Shown here piece after piece: positions 41,606 through 51,059 of a stretch of 64,000 nucleotides of DNA. Each line of letters starts with the position of its first letter. The stretch's first letter is position 1. Source of the DNA: Bradyrhizobium sp. CB3481 (lineage in GTDB: Bacteria > Pseudomonadota > Alphaproteobacteria > Rhizobiales > Xanthobacteraceae); assembly GCF_029714305.1 (NCBI RefSeq), contig NZ_CP121647.1, positions 1-64,000 on the forward strand, written 5' to 3'. The position numbers and the translations under genes were made by a program. The notes below the pieces were generated by a model. It was not told the DNA's origin, made no database searches, and saw only the letters and a program-made list of their open reading frames with translations.

Positions 41606-42192
41606 CCCAGAAATTGTCGGCGCCGGACCTGCTACAGGCGGGCCCGGGCCGTAACCCGAACATTGCAATGCAAAGCGCTGGAACGCTCGTGTCCTCCGTC
41701 CTTCCGCTCACCGAAGTTCTCGTCGTCGCCGATTGCTGGCAGACCGAGCCGGATGCCGAGGCGGTGATCCATCGCGCCATCAATGCCGCCGCCGAAATTG
41801 CCGATGCCGATGTCGGCGAGGCTGAACTGGCGGTCATGCTGACCGACGATGCCGGCGTCCGCACGCTCAACAACAACTGGCGCGGCATCGACAAGCCGAC
41901 CAATGTGCTGTCGTTCCCTGCGCTGCAGCCGACCGCGAGCGCACCGGCGGACGCGCCGCGCATGCTCGGCGATATCGCCATCGCCTATGAGACCACGCGC
42001 AAAGAGGCCGATGAGGAAGAAAAACCGTTCGATCACCACCTAAGCCATCTTGCGATTCACGGGTTCCTGCATTTGATCGGATACGATCATGAGAAGGACG
42101 CCGATGCCGAGGAGATGGAGAGCCTCGAACGGGAGATCCTCGCCCAGCTCGGCATTCCCGACCCCTATGCGGACCGGGAGCGGATGGACTGA
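41602..42192 (+). CDS. ybeY: Endoribonuclease YbeY
   Basis: YbeY is a zinc-dependent RNase for 16S rRNA 3' maturation and ribosome quality control. The zinc site HGFLHLIGYDH (His153, His157, His163 counted from 41602) is complete. The TTG at 41602 overlaps the phoH stop (TTGA); ATG 41668 (MQSAGTLV) would remove 22 poorly conserved residues and may be the true start. Length and position between phoH and corC fit the family. Confidence 0.94.
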   Translation: MTQKLSAPDLLQAGPGRNPNIAMQSAGTLVSSVLPLTEVLVVADCWQTEPDAEAVIHRAINAAAEIADADVGEAELAVMLTDDAGVRTLNNNWRGIDKPTNVLSFPALQPTASAPADAPRMLGDIAIAYETTRKEADEEEKPFDHHLSHLAIHGFLHLIGYDHEKDADAEEMESLEREILAQLGIPDPYADRERMD

Positions 42193-42194
42193 AA

Positions 42195-43313
42195 ATGCCG
42201 GACTCCGACCCAATACAGGATAATCCGCGCGATACGCGCAACCTGCCGGTCGTCGTACAGGAAGGCGAGGTGCTGCGGCCGCCGGCGGAAAACTGGCTGC
42301 TGCGGGCGATCCGCACGCTGTTCGGCTGGAAGTCGGGATCGGTCCGCGCCGATCTTCAGGTCGTGCTCGACGCTTCGACGCCGGACGATGTCGGCTTTTC
42401 CGCCATCGAGCGCACCATGCTGCGCAACATCCTCGACCTCAACGAACGGCGCATCGCCGACGTGATGGTGCATCGTGCCGACATCGTCGCGGTGAAACGG
42501 GACATTCCGCTTGGCGAGTTGATGAGCCTGTTCGAGAGCGCGGCGCATTCGCGGCTCGTGGTCTACAACGAAACGCTCGACGACCCCGAAGGCATCGTTC
42601 ACATCCGCGACCTCCTGGCGTTCATGACCGCAAGGGCGCGTGTCGGCGAGACCGCCAAGCCGAAACGGAAAAAGCCGTTTCCGGCCGGCCTCGACCTGCG
42701 GGCGGTCGACCTCGCGATGCCGCTCGCCGAGGCCAACATCATCCGCAAGCTGCTCTATGTGCCGCCGTCGATGCGGGCGATCGACCTGCTCGCGCAGATG
42801 CAGGCCTCGCGCATCCATCTGGCGCTGGTGGTGGACGAATATGGCGGCACCGACGGGCTGGTGTCGATCGAGGACATCGTCGAGCAGATCGTCGGCGAGA
42901 TCGACGACGAGCACGACAGCGACGAGCCGCCGTCGATCGTGCGGCAGGGCGACCACATGTTCATCGCGGATGCCCGCGCCAGCCTCGAGGACGCCCGCAA
43001 GATGATCGGCGAGGAATTCGACACCGGCGAAGCCAGCGACGAGGTCGCCACCCTCGGCGGCTATCTGGTATCCCAGGTCGGACGGCTGCCGGTACGCGGC
43101 GAGGTCATCGCCGGCCCCGGCAATTTCGAGATCGAGGTGCTCGACGCCGATCCGCGGCGGGTCAAGCGGCTGCGGATCGGAATCCGAAAAGAACGTCCGA
43201 CGCCGCGCACCACGCGTGACCGAGGCCGCCGCGAGGCCACACCCGATACAAGCGTGTCGCCGACCAACGACAACACGCCGCCGGCCTCCGGCGATGGAGC
43301 CGGCTCGCAGTGA
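42195..43313 (+). CDS. CorC/HlyC family CBS-domain protein
   Basis: This 372-residue cytoplasmic protein has a pair of CBS domains (about 85-210; RIADVMVHRADIVAVK and HLALVVDEYGGTDGLV) and a C-terminal CorC_HlyC domain (about 225-320). Family members support Mg2+ and Co2+ export or the Lnt/YbeY pathway. There are no membrane segments, as usual for CorC-type. The last 45 residues are low complexity. The stop overlaps the GTG of lnt. Confidence 0.9.
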   Translation: MPDSDPIQDNPRDTRNLPVVVQEGEVLRPPAENWLLRAIRTLFGWKSGSVRADLQVVLDASTPDDVGFSAIERTMLRNILDLNERRIADVMVHRADIVAVKRDIPLGELMSLFESAAHSRLVVYNETLDDPEGIVHIRDLLAFMTARARVGETAKPKRKKPFPAGLDLRAVDLAMPLAEANIIRKLLYVPPSMRAIDLLAQMQASRIHLALVVDEYGGTDGLVSIEDIVEQIVGEIDDEHDSDEPPSIVRQGDHMFIADARASLEDARKMIGEEFDTGEASDEVATLGGYLVSQVGRLPVRGEVIAGPGNFEIEVLDADPRRVKRLRIGIRKERPTPRTTRDRGRREATPDTSVSPTNDNTPPASGDGAGSQ

Positions 43314-44920
43314 TCCCATCCAGCAAATTCCGCCTCACGGGACTTTCGATCATCCTGGCCTGGGGCTGGAAGCGTGCGGTGATCGCGCTTTCCGCCGGCG
43401 CGCTGTCGTCGCTGGCGATGGCGCCGTTCAACGCCTGGCCGGTACTGTTCGTAACCTTTCCGATCGCCGTCTGGTTGATCGACGGCGCGGCGGCCGGAAA
43501 ATCGCGCGGCCTGCCGGCTGCGGCCATGTCCGGCTTCTGGTTCGGCCTCGGCTATTTCGTGCCCGGGCTTTACTGGATCGGCAACGCCTTCCTGGTGGAT
43601 GCCCCGACCTTTGCCTGGTTGATGCCGTTCGCGGTGCTCGGCCTGCCGGCCTATCTCGCGCTGTTTCCCGCGCTCGGCTTCGCGCTGGCGCGCCTCCTCT
43701 GGACGCGGGATGCCTCGCGGGTGCTGGCGCTCGCGATCGGGCTCACGGTCAGCGAATGGCTGCGCGGCCATGTGTTGTCGGGTTTCCCGTGGAATGCCTT
43801 CGGCTACGCGCTGTCGGAACCTCTGGCGCTGGCGCAGGCCGCCTCGCTGATCGGGCTGTGGGGCATGACCTTCGTCGCAGTCGCGATCTTTGCCAGCCCG
43901 GCCGTGCTGATCGACGGATCTTCGCGCGGCCGAAAGCCCTGGATCGCGCCGGTCGCGGCGCTCGCGCTGCTGCTGGCCATGGGCATTTTCGGCGCCGTGC
44001 GGCTGTCGCTGCAGCCGACCGCACTGACCAAGGTGAAGCTGCGCATCATGCAGCCGAACCTGCAGCAGGACGTCAAATTCAACTACGGCGCCAAGGCCGA
44101 GGTGATGCAGAAGTACCTCGCGCTGTCCGACCGCGCCTCAGGTCCGCAATCCACCGGCGTGCGCGACGTGCAGATCCTGATCTGGCCGGAATCGGCTTTC
44201 CCCTTTTTCCTGACGCGGGAAGCCGACGCGATGGCAGAGATCGCCGAGCTCTTGCCCAAGGGCACCGTGCTGTTGACCGGCTCGGTGCGCGCCCCCGACG
44301 GGCCGCCCGGGATGCGCGTGTCGCGCGCCTACAATTCGATCTATGCGATCGACCATGACGGTGGCGTGCTGTCCGTTTACGATAAGCTGCATCTAGTGCC
44401 GTTTGGCGAATACCTGCCGTTTCAGGAATGGATGGAAAAGCTCGGCTTCGTGCAGTTGACCAAGGTGCATGGCGGCTTCATTCCCGGTACACGGCGCCGC
44501 GCCATCGAAGTCCCGGACGCACCGCCCGCGCTACCGTTGATTTGTTATGAGGCGATTTTTCCCGGAAATGTGGCAGCACGCGACGAGCGTCCCGGCTGGA
44601 TCATCAATGTGACCAATGACGGCTGGTTCGGCAATTCGACCGGCCCCTATCAGCATTTGCAGCAGGCGCGCCTGCGTTCGATCGAAGAAGGCTTGCCGAT
44701 GGTGCGCGCCGCCAACACCGGCATCTCGGCGGTGATCGATCCGTCGGGACGAATTGTGGCACGCCTCGATCTTGGCATCGACGGCGTGCTGGACGCCAGC
44801 CTGCCGTCGGCGCTGCCGCCGACGGTTTATGCTCGTCTTGGAGATATCCCGGCAGCCGTGATTGTGGCGGCGGCGCTACTGCTCGTCGTCAGGCGCCGCA
44901 CAACGAAGCACGCTGCCTGA
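43310..44920 (+). CDS. lnt: Apolipoprotein N-acyltransferase
   Basis: This 536-residue inner-membrane enzyme adds the third acyl chain to lipoproteins. Eight or so hydrophobic segments precede a nitrilase domain facing the periplasm. The catalytic triad is Glu294 (WPESAFPFF), Lys359 (YDKLHLVPFGEYLPF) and Cys412 (ICYEAIFP). It starts with GTG overlapping the corC stop (GTGA). Length is normal. Confidence 0.95.
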   Translation: MIPSSKFRLTGLSIILAWGWKRAVIALSAGALSSLAMAPFNAWPVLFVTFPIAVWLIDGAAAGKSRGLPAAAMSGFWFGLGYFVPGLYWIGNAFLVDAPTFAWLMPFAVLGLPAYLALFPALGFALARLLWTRDASRVLALAIGLTVSEWLRGHVLSGFPWNAFGYALSEPLALAQAASLIGLWGMTFVAVAIFASPAVLIDGSSRGRKPWIAPVAALALLLAMGIFGAVRLSLQPTALTKVKLRIMQPNLQQDVKFNYGAKAEVMQKYLALSDRASGPQSTGVRDVQILIWPESAFPFFLTREADAMAEIAELLPKGTVLLTGSVRAPDGPPGMRVSRAYNSIYAIDHDGGVLSVYDKLHLVPFGEYLPFQEWMEKLGFVQLTKVHGGFIPGTRRRAIEVPDAPPALPLICYEAIFPGNVAARDERPGWIINVTNDGWFGNSTGPYQHLQQARLRSIEEGLPMVRAANTGISAVIDPSGRIVARLDLGIDGVLDASLPSALPPTVYARLGDIPAAVIVAAALLLVVRRRTTKHAA

Positions 44921-45166
44921 GATTTACGCGTAGCAAGTTGGCACTGGTTTACTAAAAAACGTCGCGCGCCCGGTTCCCCCAGTTGACAGACAGCCTGCAA
45001 TTCGCTTTCTGCGGTTGCAAGCCAAGAACAACAACCAGTCAACTTCGTTGCTCAGATCGTCCGCAATTTAACCCGATCCTCCGAGCAGGATTTGACGGTA
45101 CCGGTGCCTGAGGCATTGCGCTTCCACTGCCTCATCCCCGTCATGCAATCCCAGGAGTGATGCAAG

Positions 45167-45583
45167 ATGTCCACGAAAGCGCCTAATCCCGTAGACAAAT
45201 ATGTCGGGAGCCGCGTCCGGATGCGCCGCATCATGCTGGGCATGAGCCAGGAAAAACTGGGCGAAGCGCTCGGCCTCACCTTCCAGCAGGTGCAGAAATA
45301 TGAAAAAGGCACCAACCGGGTCGGCGCCAGCCGTCTGCAGCAGATTTCCGAGATCCTGCAAGTGCCGGTGTCGTTTCTGTTCGACGGCGGGCCGAGCGGT
45401 GCGGTTAACGGCGACAGCTTCGGTGAAGGCGCCTCCCCGGCCTATGTGTCGGATTTCCTCGCGACATCAGAGGGCTTGGCACTGACACGCGCCTTTACGC
45501 GCATCACCGATTCGAAAATGCGGCGCTCGATCGTCGAGCTGGTCGAACAGATCGCCTCGCGAGACGGGCCTGATCCACGCTGA
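45167..45583 (+). CDS. Cro/C1-type helix-turn-helix regulator
   Basis: This 138-residue protein has a helix-turn-helix at about residues 15-70 (MSQEKLGEALGLTFQQVQKY, then EKGTNRVGASRLQQIS). It is the regulator found after lnt in rhizobia and related to SinR/PraR-like proteins that affect biofilm and quorum sensing in some species. A 246-bp gap precedes it and must hold its promoter. CAGGAGTG lies before the ATG. Confidence 0.92.
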   Translation: MSTKAPNPVDKYVGSRVRMRRIMLGMSQEKLGEALGLTFQQVQKYEKGTNRVGASRLQQISEILQVPVSFLFDGGPSGAVNGDSFGEGASPAYVSDFLATSEGLALTRAFTRITDSKMRRSIVELVEQIASRDGPDPR

Positions 45584-45624
45584 TCCTTGTCAGCCGCCCG
45601 TTTCAACTACCCGTTTGATAATTT

Positions 45625-45705
45625 CGTATTCTGGAATATGCCATAATTCCCCGGCGCGCACCTGCGCCGCTTGCGATGTGCAATTGCACATCGGGGAATG
45701 ACGAC
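45625..45705. repeat. Palindromic repeat before the M20 peptidase gene
   Basis: The element contains ATTCCCCGGCGCG, a GATGTGCAATTGCACATC palindrome (45675-45692) and GGGGAATGAC. It resembles the arms of the GTCATTCCGGG group. It fills most of the gap between the regulator and the peptidase. Confidence 0.6.
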
Positions 45706-45719
45706 GTATCGGATACGAC

Positions 45720-46847
45720 ATGACGACATCAAATCCATTCGATCCCGCACCGATCCTCGAGGGCATTCGCCGCTGGGTCGAGATCGAGACCCCGACCGAG
45801 GCCCCCGAGCAGGTCAACAAGCTCGCCGCCCTCGTCGCCGAAGGCTATCGCGACCTGCCTGCGACGGTCGAGCGGATCGCCGGACATTCCGGCTGCGGCG
45901 ATCATCTGCTGGCGCGCTCGTCCTGGGGACAGGACGCACCGGGAATCCTGGTGCTGAGCCATCTCGATACGGTGCATCCGATCGGCTTCATCGAGCGGCT
46001 GCCGTTCCGCATTGCGGACGACAGCGCCTTCGGTCCAGGCATCTACGACATGAAGGGCGGCGCCTATCTCGCCTACCATGCGTTCCGGCAGGTTTGCGCC
46101 GATAGCGCACGGCCGCCGCTCGGCATCACCCAGCTCTACGTCTCGGACGAGGAAATCGGCAGCCCGACGTCGCGCGCACTGATCGAGGCCGAGGGGAAAA
46201 AGGCGAAATACGTGCTGGTGACCGAGCCGGCGCGCGACGGCGGCAAGATCGTCACCGGACGCAAGGGCGTCGGCCGCTTCGAGGTCTTCATCAAGGGCGT
46301 GCCCTCGCATGCCGGCTCGCGGCCCGAGGACGGCCGCAGCGCCATTCGCGAGCTCGGCCATGTCATTCAAACGCTGGAGGCGATGAACGACCTTGCGCGC
46401 GGCATCACCGTCAATGTCGGCGTCGTCCGCGGCGGCACGCGGCCGAACGTGATCGCAGAGGAAGCTTATGCCGAGGTCGACATGCGCGTGCCGACGATGT
46501 CAGATTCGGAGGAGCTGGTCGCCAAGATCCGCACTCTGAAACCGCGCACCGAGGGCGTCACTGTCAAAGTGATCGGCGAGTTGAATCGCCCGCCTTATGA
46601 GAAGAGCAATTCGGGCGCTGCGCTCTACGAGCACGCCAAGACGCTCGCTGCCGAAATCGGTTTCGATCTCGTCGATATGTCGACCGGCGGCGGCTCCGAC
46701 GGCAACTTCACCGCGCCGCATACCGCAACGCTCGACGGGCTTGGCGTCGACGGTCAGGGCGCGCATACCCATTACGAGCAGATGTACATCTCCTCGATCG
46801 AGCCGCGCGCGCGGCTGCTCTACCGTCTGTACCAGACGCTGCGATGA
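45720..46847 (+). CDS. M20 family metallopeptidase (glutamate carboxypeptidase-like)
   Basis: This 375-residue enzyme is of the CPG2/ArgE/DapE family with two zinc ions. The metal and catalytic residues are seen in SHLDTVHP (His81, Asp83), GIYDMKGG (Asp110), SDEEIGS (Glu144, Glu145) and a C-terminal GGGSDGNF with later HTHYEQM. It probably removes a C-terminal glutamate or deacylates an amino acid. No signal peptide is seen. Its stop overlaps the trmB start (ATGATGA). In Sinorhizobium and Brucella the slot between the regulator and trmB holds metK. Confidence 0.9.
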   Translation: MTTSNPFDPAPILEGIRRWVEIETPTEAPEQVNKLAALVAEGYRDLPATVERIAGHSGCGDHLLARSSWGQDAPGILVLSHLDTVHPIGFIERLPFRIADDSAFGPGIYDMKGGAYLAYHAFRQVCADSARPPLGITQLYVSDEEIGSPTSRALIEAEGKKAKYVLVTEPARDGGKIVTGRKGVGRFEVFIKGVPSHAGSRPEDGRSAIRELGHVIQTLEAMNDLARGITVNVGVVRGGTRPNVIAEEAYAEVDMRVPTMSDSEELVAKIRTLKPRTEGVTVKVIGELNRPPYEKSNSGAALYEHAKTLAAEIGFDLVDMSTGGGSDGNFTAPHTATLDGLGVDGQGAHTHYEQMYISSIEPRARLLYRLYQTLR

Positions 46848-47587
46848 TGACCGCCCCGCGCGACAACGGCGATGCCGACGCGCCGCCGGATGCGGGCGCG
46901 TCGGCGCATGCGCGCGGTTCGTTTTTCGGCCGCCGCAAGGGCCACAAGCTGCGCCTCCACCAGGCCGACTTGATCGACAATCTGCTGCCGCGTCTGTCGC
47001 TCGACATCTCTGCGCCGGCGCCGGCGCGGCTCGTTGATCTGTTCGATGGCAAGGCGGAGGACATCAGGCTCGAAATCGGCTTCGGTGGCGGCGAACATCT
47101 GATCGCAGAGGCGCAGGCCTTTCCGAACATCGGCTTCATCGGCTGCGAGCCTTACGTCAATGGCATGGCGAAGATCCTGACGCAGATCGAGGCACACAAC
47201 ATCGGCAACATCCGCCTCTACGCGGGCGACGCCGCCGAGCTGCTCGCCTGGGCCCCGCCGCAATCGCTTGTTCGCATCGATCTGATCCATCCCGATCCCT
47301 GGCCGAAGCGGCGGCACTGGAAGCGGCGCTTCGTGCAGGACGCTACCGTCAATGCCATGGCGCGCATCCTCAAGAAGGATGGCGAGTTCCGCTTCGTCAG
47401 CGACATCGACGATTACTGCGCCTGGACACTGGCGCACCTGATGCGCAGCTCCGAATTTCGCTGGACCGCCGAGCGCGCCAGCGACTGGAAGATGCCGTGG
47501 GACAGCTACACCATGACGCGCTATGGCCGCAAAGCCGAGCGCGAAGGCCGCGTTGCGACTTACTTGCGGTTTCGGCGGGTCGGCTGA
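46844..47587 (+). CDS. trmB: tRNA (guanine-N7)-methyltransferase
   Basis: This 247-residue SAM-dependent enzyme makes m7G46 in tRNA. The SAM-binding EIGFGGGEHL (about 74-83) and the catalytic region HPDPWPKRRHWKRRF (about 149-163) are intact. A low-complexity N-terminal tail of about 30 residues precedes the domain. It starts with ATG overlapping the peptidase stop. It ends a long same-strand run; a 293-bp gap follows. Confidence 0.96.
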   Translation: MMTAPRDNGDADAPPDAGASAHARGSFFGRRKGHKLRLHQADLIDNLLPRLSLDISAPAPARLVDLFDGKAEDIRLEIGFGGGEHLIAEAQAFPNIGFIGCEPYVNGMAKILTQIEAHNIGNIRLYAGDAAELLAWAPPQSLVRIDLIHPDPWPKRRHWKRRFVQDATVNAMARILKKDGEFRFVSDIDDYCAWTLAHLMRSSEFRWTAERASDWKMPWDSYTMTRYGRKAEREGRVATYLRFRRVG

Positions 47588-47880
47588 CGACCGCTTGTCG
47601 AGCAGCGCGCGTCTCACGTCGCGGAGAACCCAGTTCTTGCAAAAAGCAAAACAAGGCATTGTGAATTCTATTCGCGCCGCATTGTTGTAGTTTTCTGCAA
47701 CCCTCTTTTGAATAAGAAAAATTCAAAAAGGAGGACGGGCGCGACGCAGATATTCAACAAACATTGAAGTGCAGAGCCTGCAGTTTCTCGGCGGGGTGAG
47801 TTTGCTTGGGATCATGTGCTGATCTCCGGGAACAGGTCCTCGCTCCCGACACCAACAGCTTATGAAGAGCGAGGCATGTC

Positions 47881-48333
47881 ATGATCAAATTGAAGATCAA
47901 TGGTCAGGAACGGAACTGGGATGGAGATCCGGATCTCCCGCTGCTGTGGTTTCTCCGGGATGAGGCGGGCCTGACGGGCACCAAATATGGCTGCGGCCAG
48001 GCATTGTGCGGCGCATGCACCGTGATCGTCGACAAGCAGGCCACCCGCGCCTGCATCACCTCGGTGTCCGACGTGGTCGGCCGCGAGGTCACGACGATCG
48101 AAGGCCTGCATCCGACCGGCGATCACGCGGTTCAGAAGGCCTGGCGTCAATTGAACGTCCCGCAATGCGGTTTTTGCCAGGCCGGCCAGATCATGCAGGC
48201 CGCGGCGCTCCTGATCGAAAATCCAAAACCCAATCACGACCAGATACGCGAAGCGATGGCTGGGAACATCTGCCGCTGCGGCTGCTACCAGCGCATTGAA
48301 AATGCGGTTCACCTCGCATCGACGGGGGTTTGA
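47881..48333 (+). CDS. Iron-sulfur subunit of a molybdenum hydroxylase (IorA type)
   Basis: This 150-residue protein carries two [2Fe-2S] clusters: the plant-type set Cys38, Cys43, Cys46, Cys58 ([11 protein letters not shown]) and the helical set Cys96, Cys99, Cys131, Cys133 (CGFCQAG, CRCGC). It passes electrons from the Mo site of the next gene product. It belongs to the isoquinoline 1-oxidoreductase alpha-subunit group. No signal peptide is present; it should be exported bound to the Tat-targeted partner. Its stop is two bases before the partner's ATG. Confidence 0.93.
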   Translation: MIKLKINGQERNWDGDPDLPLLWFLRDEAGLTGTKYGCGQALCGACTVIVDKQATRACITSVSDVVGREVTTIEGLHPTGDHAVQKAWRQLNVPQCGFCQAGQIMQAAALLIENPKPNHDQIREAMAGNICRCGCYQRIENAVHLASTGV

Positions 48334-48335
48334 TC

Positions 48336-50654
48336 ATGAACATTCTTACCAATCCGAAAAAACTCCGTGGCTTTGAGCGCTACGTCAAGGTCGAGAATAT
48401 TTCCCGTCGCAACATCCTGAAGGGCCTCGGCCTCGCCGGCGGTTTCGTGCTGGCCGCGCCCGTGATGTCACGCCCGGCGCTTGCCGCGTACCAGACTGGC
48501 GCCGACAAGATGCCGCACGGCACCGTGGTGGATCCGCGCGTGTTCGTCGCGATCGCACCCGATGGCACCGTCACAATCGTCGCACACCGCGCCGAGATGG
48601 GAACCGGAGTCCGCACCAGCCTGCCGATGATCGTGGCCGAAGAGATGGAAGCCGACTGGTCGCGCGTTCGCGTCCAGCAGGCCCATGGCGACGAGGTCAA
48701 ATTCGGCAACCAGGACACCGACGGCTCCCGCAGCACGCGTCACTATCTCATGCCGATGCGGCAGATCGGCGCTTCGGCGCGTGCGATGCTGGAGACCGCC
48801 GCCGCGAAGCGATGGGGTGTGCCGGCGGCGGAGGTGAAGGCGGTCAACCACGAGGTGGTCCACAGCGCGACCAGCCGCCGCCTTGGCTTTGGCGACCTAG
48901 CCGCCGATGCCGCCAAGGAATCGGTACCCAGCGTCGAAGGCCTGAAGCTGAAAGACCCGAAGGATTTTCGTTATCTGGGCAAAGGCCAGATCAGCATGGT
49001 CGACCTGCGGGACATCACGGTCGGCGCCGCGCGTTACGGCGCCGACGTTCGCCTGCCCGGCATGAAATACGCCGTGATCGCCCGGCCGCCGGTGACCGGC
49101 GGCAAGGTCGCCTCGTTTGACGGCGCGGAGGCGATGAAGGTCTCGGGCGTCGAGAAGGTCATGGAAGTGAAGGGTTGGCCGTGGCCTTCCAAATTCCAGC
49201 CGCTCGGCGGGGTCGCGGTGATCGCGCGCAACACCGGCGCCGCGATCAAGGGCCGCGACGCGCTCAAGATCGTCTGGGACGACGGCCCCAACGGCAAATA
49301 CGACTCTGTCGCCTACCGGACCGAGCTCGAGGAAGCGGCACGCAAGCCCGGTCTCGTGGTGCGCAAGGAAGGCGACGTCGAAGCCGCCTTGAAGGGCGCC
49401 GACAAGGTGATCGTCGGCGAATATTATCTGCCGCACCTCGCCCATGTCGCCATGGAGCCGCCGGTGGCGGTCGCCGACGTCAAGGGCGACAGGGCGGAGA
49501 TCTGGGCGCCGGTGCAAAGCGCCGGCGGAACGCGCGAGGACGTCGCCAAGACGCTCGGCATTCCCGAGGCGAATGTCACCGTCAACGTCACGCTGCTCGG
49601 CGGCGGTTTCGGCCGCAAGTCGAAATGCGATTACGCCCTCGAAGCGGCGCTGCTCTCAAAGGAACTCGGCGCGCCCGTCAAGGTGCAATGGACGCGGGAG
49701 GACGACATTCGCAACGGCTTCCTGCACACCGTCTCGGTGGAACGCATCGAGGCCGGCCTCGACAAGAGCGGCAAGGTGACGGCCTGGCGGCATCGCAGCG
49801 TCGCGCCAAGCATCGCCTCGACCTTTGCCGCCGGTACGAAAAATCAGGCGCCGTTCGAACTCGGCATGGGGCTGGTCGACATGCCCTTCGAGATCGCCAA
49901 CGTGCAGTGCGAGAATCCGGAAGCGGCCGCGCATACCCGTATCGGCTGGTTCCGCTCGGTGTCGAACATTCCGCGCGCCTTTGCGGTGCAGTCCATGGTC
50001 GGGGAAATCGCCCATGCCACCGGCCGCGACCAAAAGGACATGCTGCTCGAACTGATCGGCACGCCACGGATCGTCAAGCTCGATTCCGTAAAAGACCTCT
50101 GGAACTATGGCGAGCCCTATGACAGCTATCCGATCGACACCGCGCGGCTGCGCAAGGTCGTCGAGCTGGTCGCCGACAAGGGCGGCTGGGGCCGGTCTGT
50201 CCCCAAGGGGCATGGGCTCGGCATTGCCGCGCATCGCAGCTTCGTCAGCTATATCGCGACGATCGTCGAGGTCGCCGTCGACGACAAGGGCAAGCTGACT
50301 GTGCCGCGGGTCGATACCGCCATCGATTGCGGAACCTATGTCAATCCGGAGCGGATCCAGTCGCAGATCGAGGGTGCAGCCATCATGGGCCTCAGCCTCG
50401 TCAAGCACGGCGCGATCACCTTCAAGGACGGCAAGGTGCAGCAGGGCAATTACGACGACTTCCCTGTCATCCGGATCGACGAGGCACCGGCCGTGACCAA
50501 CGTCTACATCGTGCCTGCCGGCCCTGATACGCCGCCGAGCGGCGTCGGCGAGCCGGGCGTGCCGCCCTTTGCGCCGGCGCTGATCAACGCGATCTTCGCC
50601 GCGACCGGCAAGCGCATCCGCACGCTGCCGATCGGCAAGCAGTTGGAGGCGTAA
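48336..50654 (+). CDS. Molybdopterin-binding subunit of a molybdenum hydroxylase (IorB type)
   Basis: This 772-residue subunit binds the Mo cofactor (molybdopterin cytosine dinucleotide in known relatives) and oxidises aldehydes or N-heterocycles. It starts [13 protein letters not shown] and has a twin-arginine signal [20 protein letters not shown] (about 26-45), so it works in the periplasm. Typical elements are [14 protein letters not shown] and the C-terminal [13 protein letters not shown] with the conserved Glu. A preceding in-frame TTG is ignored. Known IorAB-type enzymes often pair with a c-type cytochrome gene; none is adjacent. Substrate unknown. Confidence 0.92.
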   Translation: MNILTNPKKLRGFERYVKVENISRRNILKGLGLAGGFVLAAPVMSRPALAAYQTGADKMPHGTVVDPRVFVAIAPDGTVTIVAHRAEMGTGVRTSLPMIVAEEMEADWSRVRVQQAHGDEVKFGNQDTDGSRSTRHYLMPMRQIGASARAMLETAAAKRWGVPAAEVKAVNHEVVHSATSRRLGFGDLAADAAKESVPSVEGLKLKDPKDFRYLGKGQISMVDLRDITVGAARYGADVRLPGMKYAVIARPPVTGGKVASFDGAEAMKVSGVEKVMEVKGWPWPSKFQPLGGVAVIARNTGAAIKGRDALKIVWDDGPNGKYDSVAYRTELEEAARKPGLVVRKEGDVEAALKGADKVIVGEYYLPHLAHVAMEPPVAVADVKGDRAEIWAPVQSAGGTREDVAKTLGIPEANVTVNVTLLGGGFGRKSKCDYALEAALLSKELGAPVKVQWTREDDIRNGFLHTVSVERIEAGLDKSGKVTAWRHRSVAPSIASTFAAGTKNQAPFELGMGLVDMPFEIANVQCENPEAAAHTRIGWFRSVSNIPRAFAVQSMVGEIAHATGRDQKDMLLELIGTPRIVKLDSVKDLWNYGEPYDSYPIDTARLRKVVELVADKGGWGRSVPKGHGLGIAAHRSFVSYIATIVEVAVDDKGKLTVPRVDTAIDCGTYVNPERIQSQIEGAAIMGLSLVKHGAITFKDGKVQQGNYDDFPVIRIDEAPAVTNVYIVPAGPDTPPSGVGEPGVPPFAPALINAIFAATGKRIRTLPIGKQLEA

Positions 50655-50708
50655 CAGGAACCTTAGGCGGCACCGGCCGTTTTCATCGATCCGACAGGAG
50701 CGAGATCG

Positions 50709-50972
50709 ATGAAACCGAACTCAACAGCGCTCGCGGCGTCGCTGCTGTCGAGCGCTCTTTTATTGTTTGCCCAGGCAGCCGCCGCCCAATCGACGTCGCC
50801 GCCCGCCGCGACCGCAACGCGGCCGGCAACGACGCCGCCGGGGCAATCTTCGCTGCCCAACGCGAGTCCGCCGGCCACGACGACGCAGACCACCGGCGAA
50901 GCGCCCCGGGATCCGGCCGTCAAAAAGATGAACGAAGACGAGAAATACAAGGTCGAGACGAAGGGCAAATAG
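50709..50972 (+). CDS. Small secreted protein of unknown function
   Basis: An 87-residue protein with a Sec signal (MKPNSTALAASLLSSALLLF..., cut after AQAAAA) followed by a Pro/Thr/Ala-rich stretch and a charged end KKMNEDEKYKVETKGK. It lies 54 bases after iorB with GACAGGAGCGAG upstream of the ATG. It may be co-transcribed with iorAB and is followed by a strong two-way terminator. No family is recognised. Confidence 0.72.
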   Translation: MKPNSTALAASLLSSALLLFAQAAAAQSTSPPAATATRPATTPPGQSSLPNASPPATTTQTTGEAPRDPAVKKMNEDEKYKVETKGK

Positions 50973-50993
50973 CGTTGGCCCCGACCGCACAAA

Positions 50994-51024
50994 ACGGGCG
51001 CCGAACATTTCGTTCGGCGCCCGT
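50994..51024. terminator. Two-way terminator between convergent genes
   Basis: A perfect 13-bp stem (50994-51006 with 51012-51024, ACGGGCGCCGAAC and its complement) with a five-base loop. AAAA at 50991-50994 gives a T-run on the minus strand, so it should end the PQQ dehydrogenase transcript and perhaps also the small secreted gene. Confidence 0.8.
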
Positions 51025-51059
51025 CTCATTTCCGATCGAACCTAAGCGACGTCCGCCAA

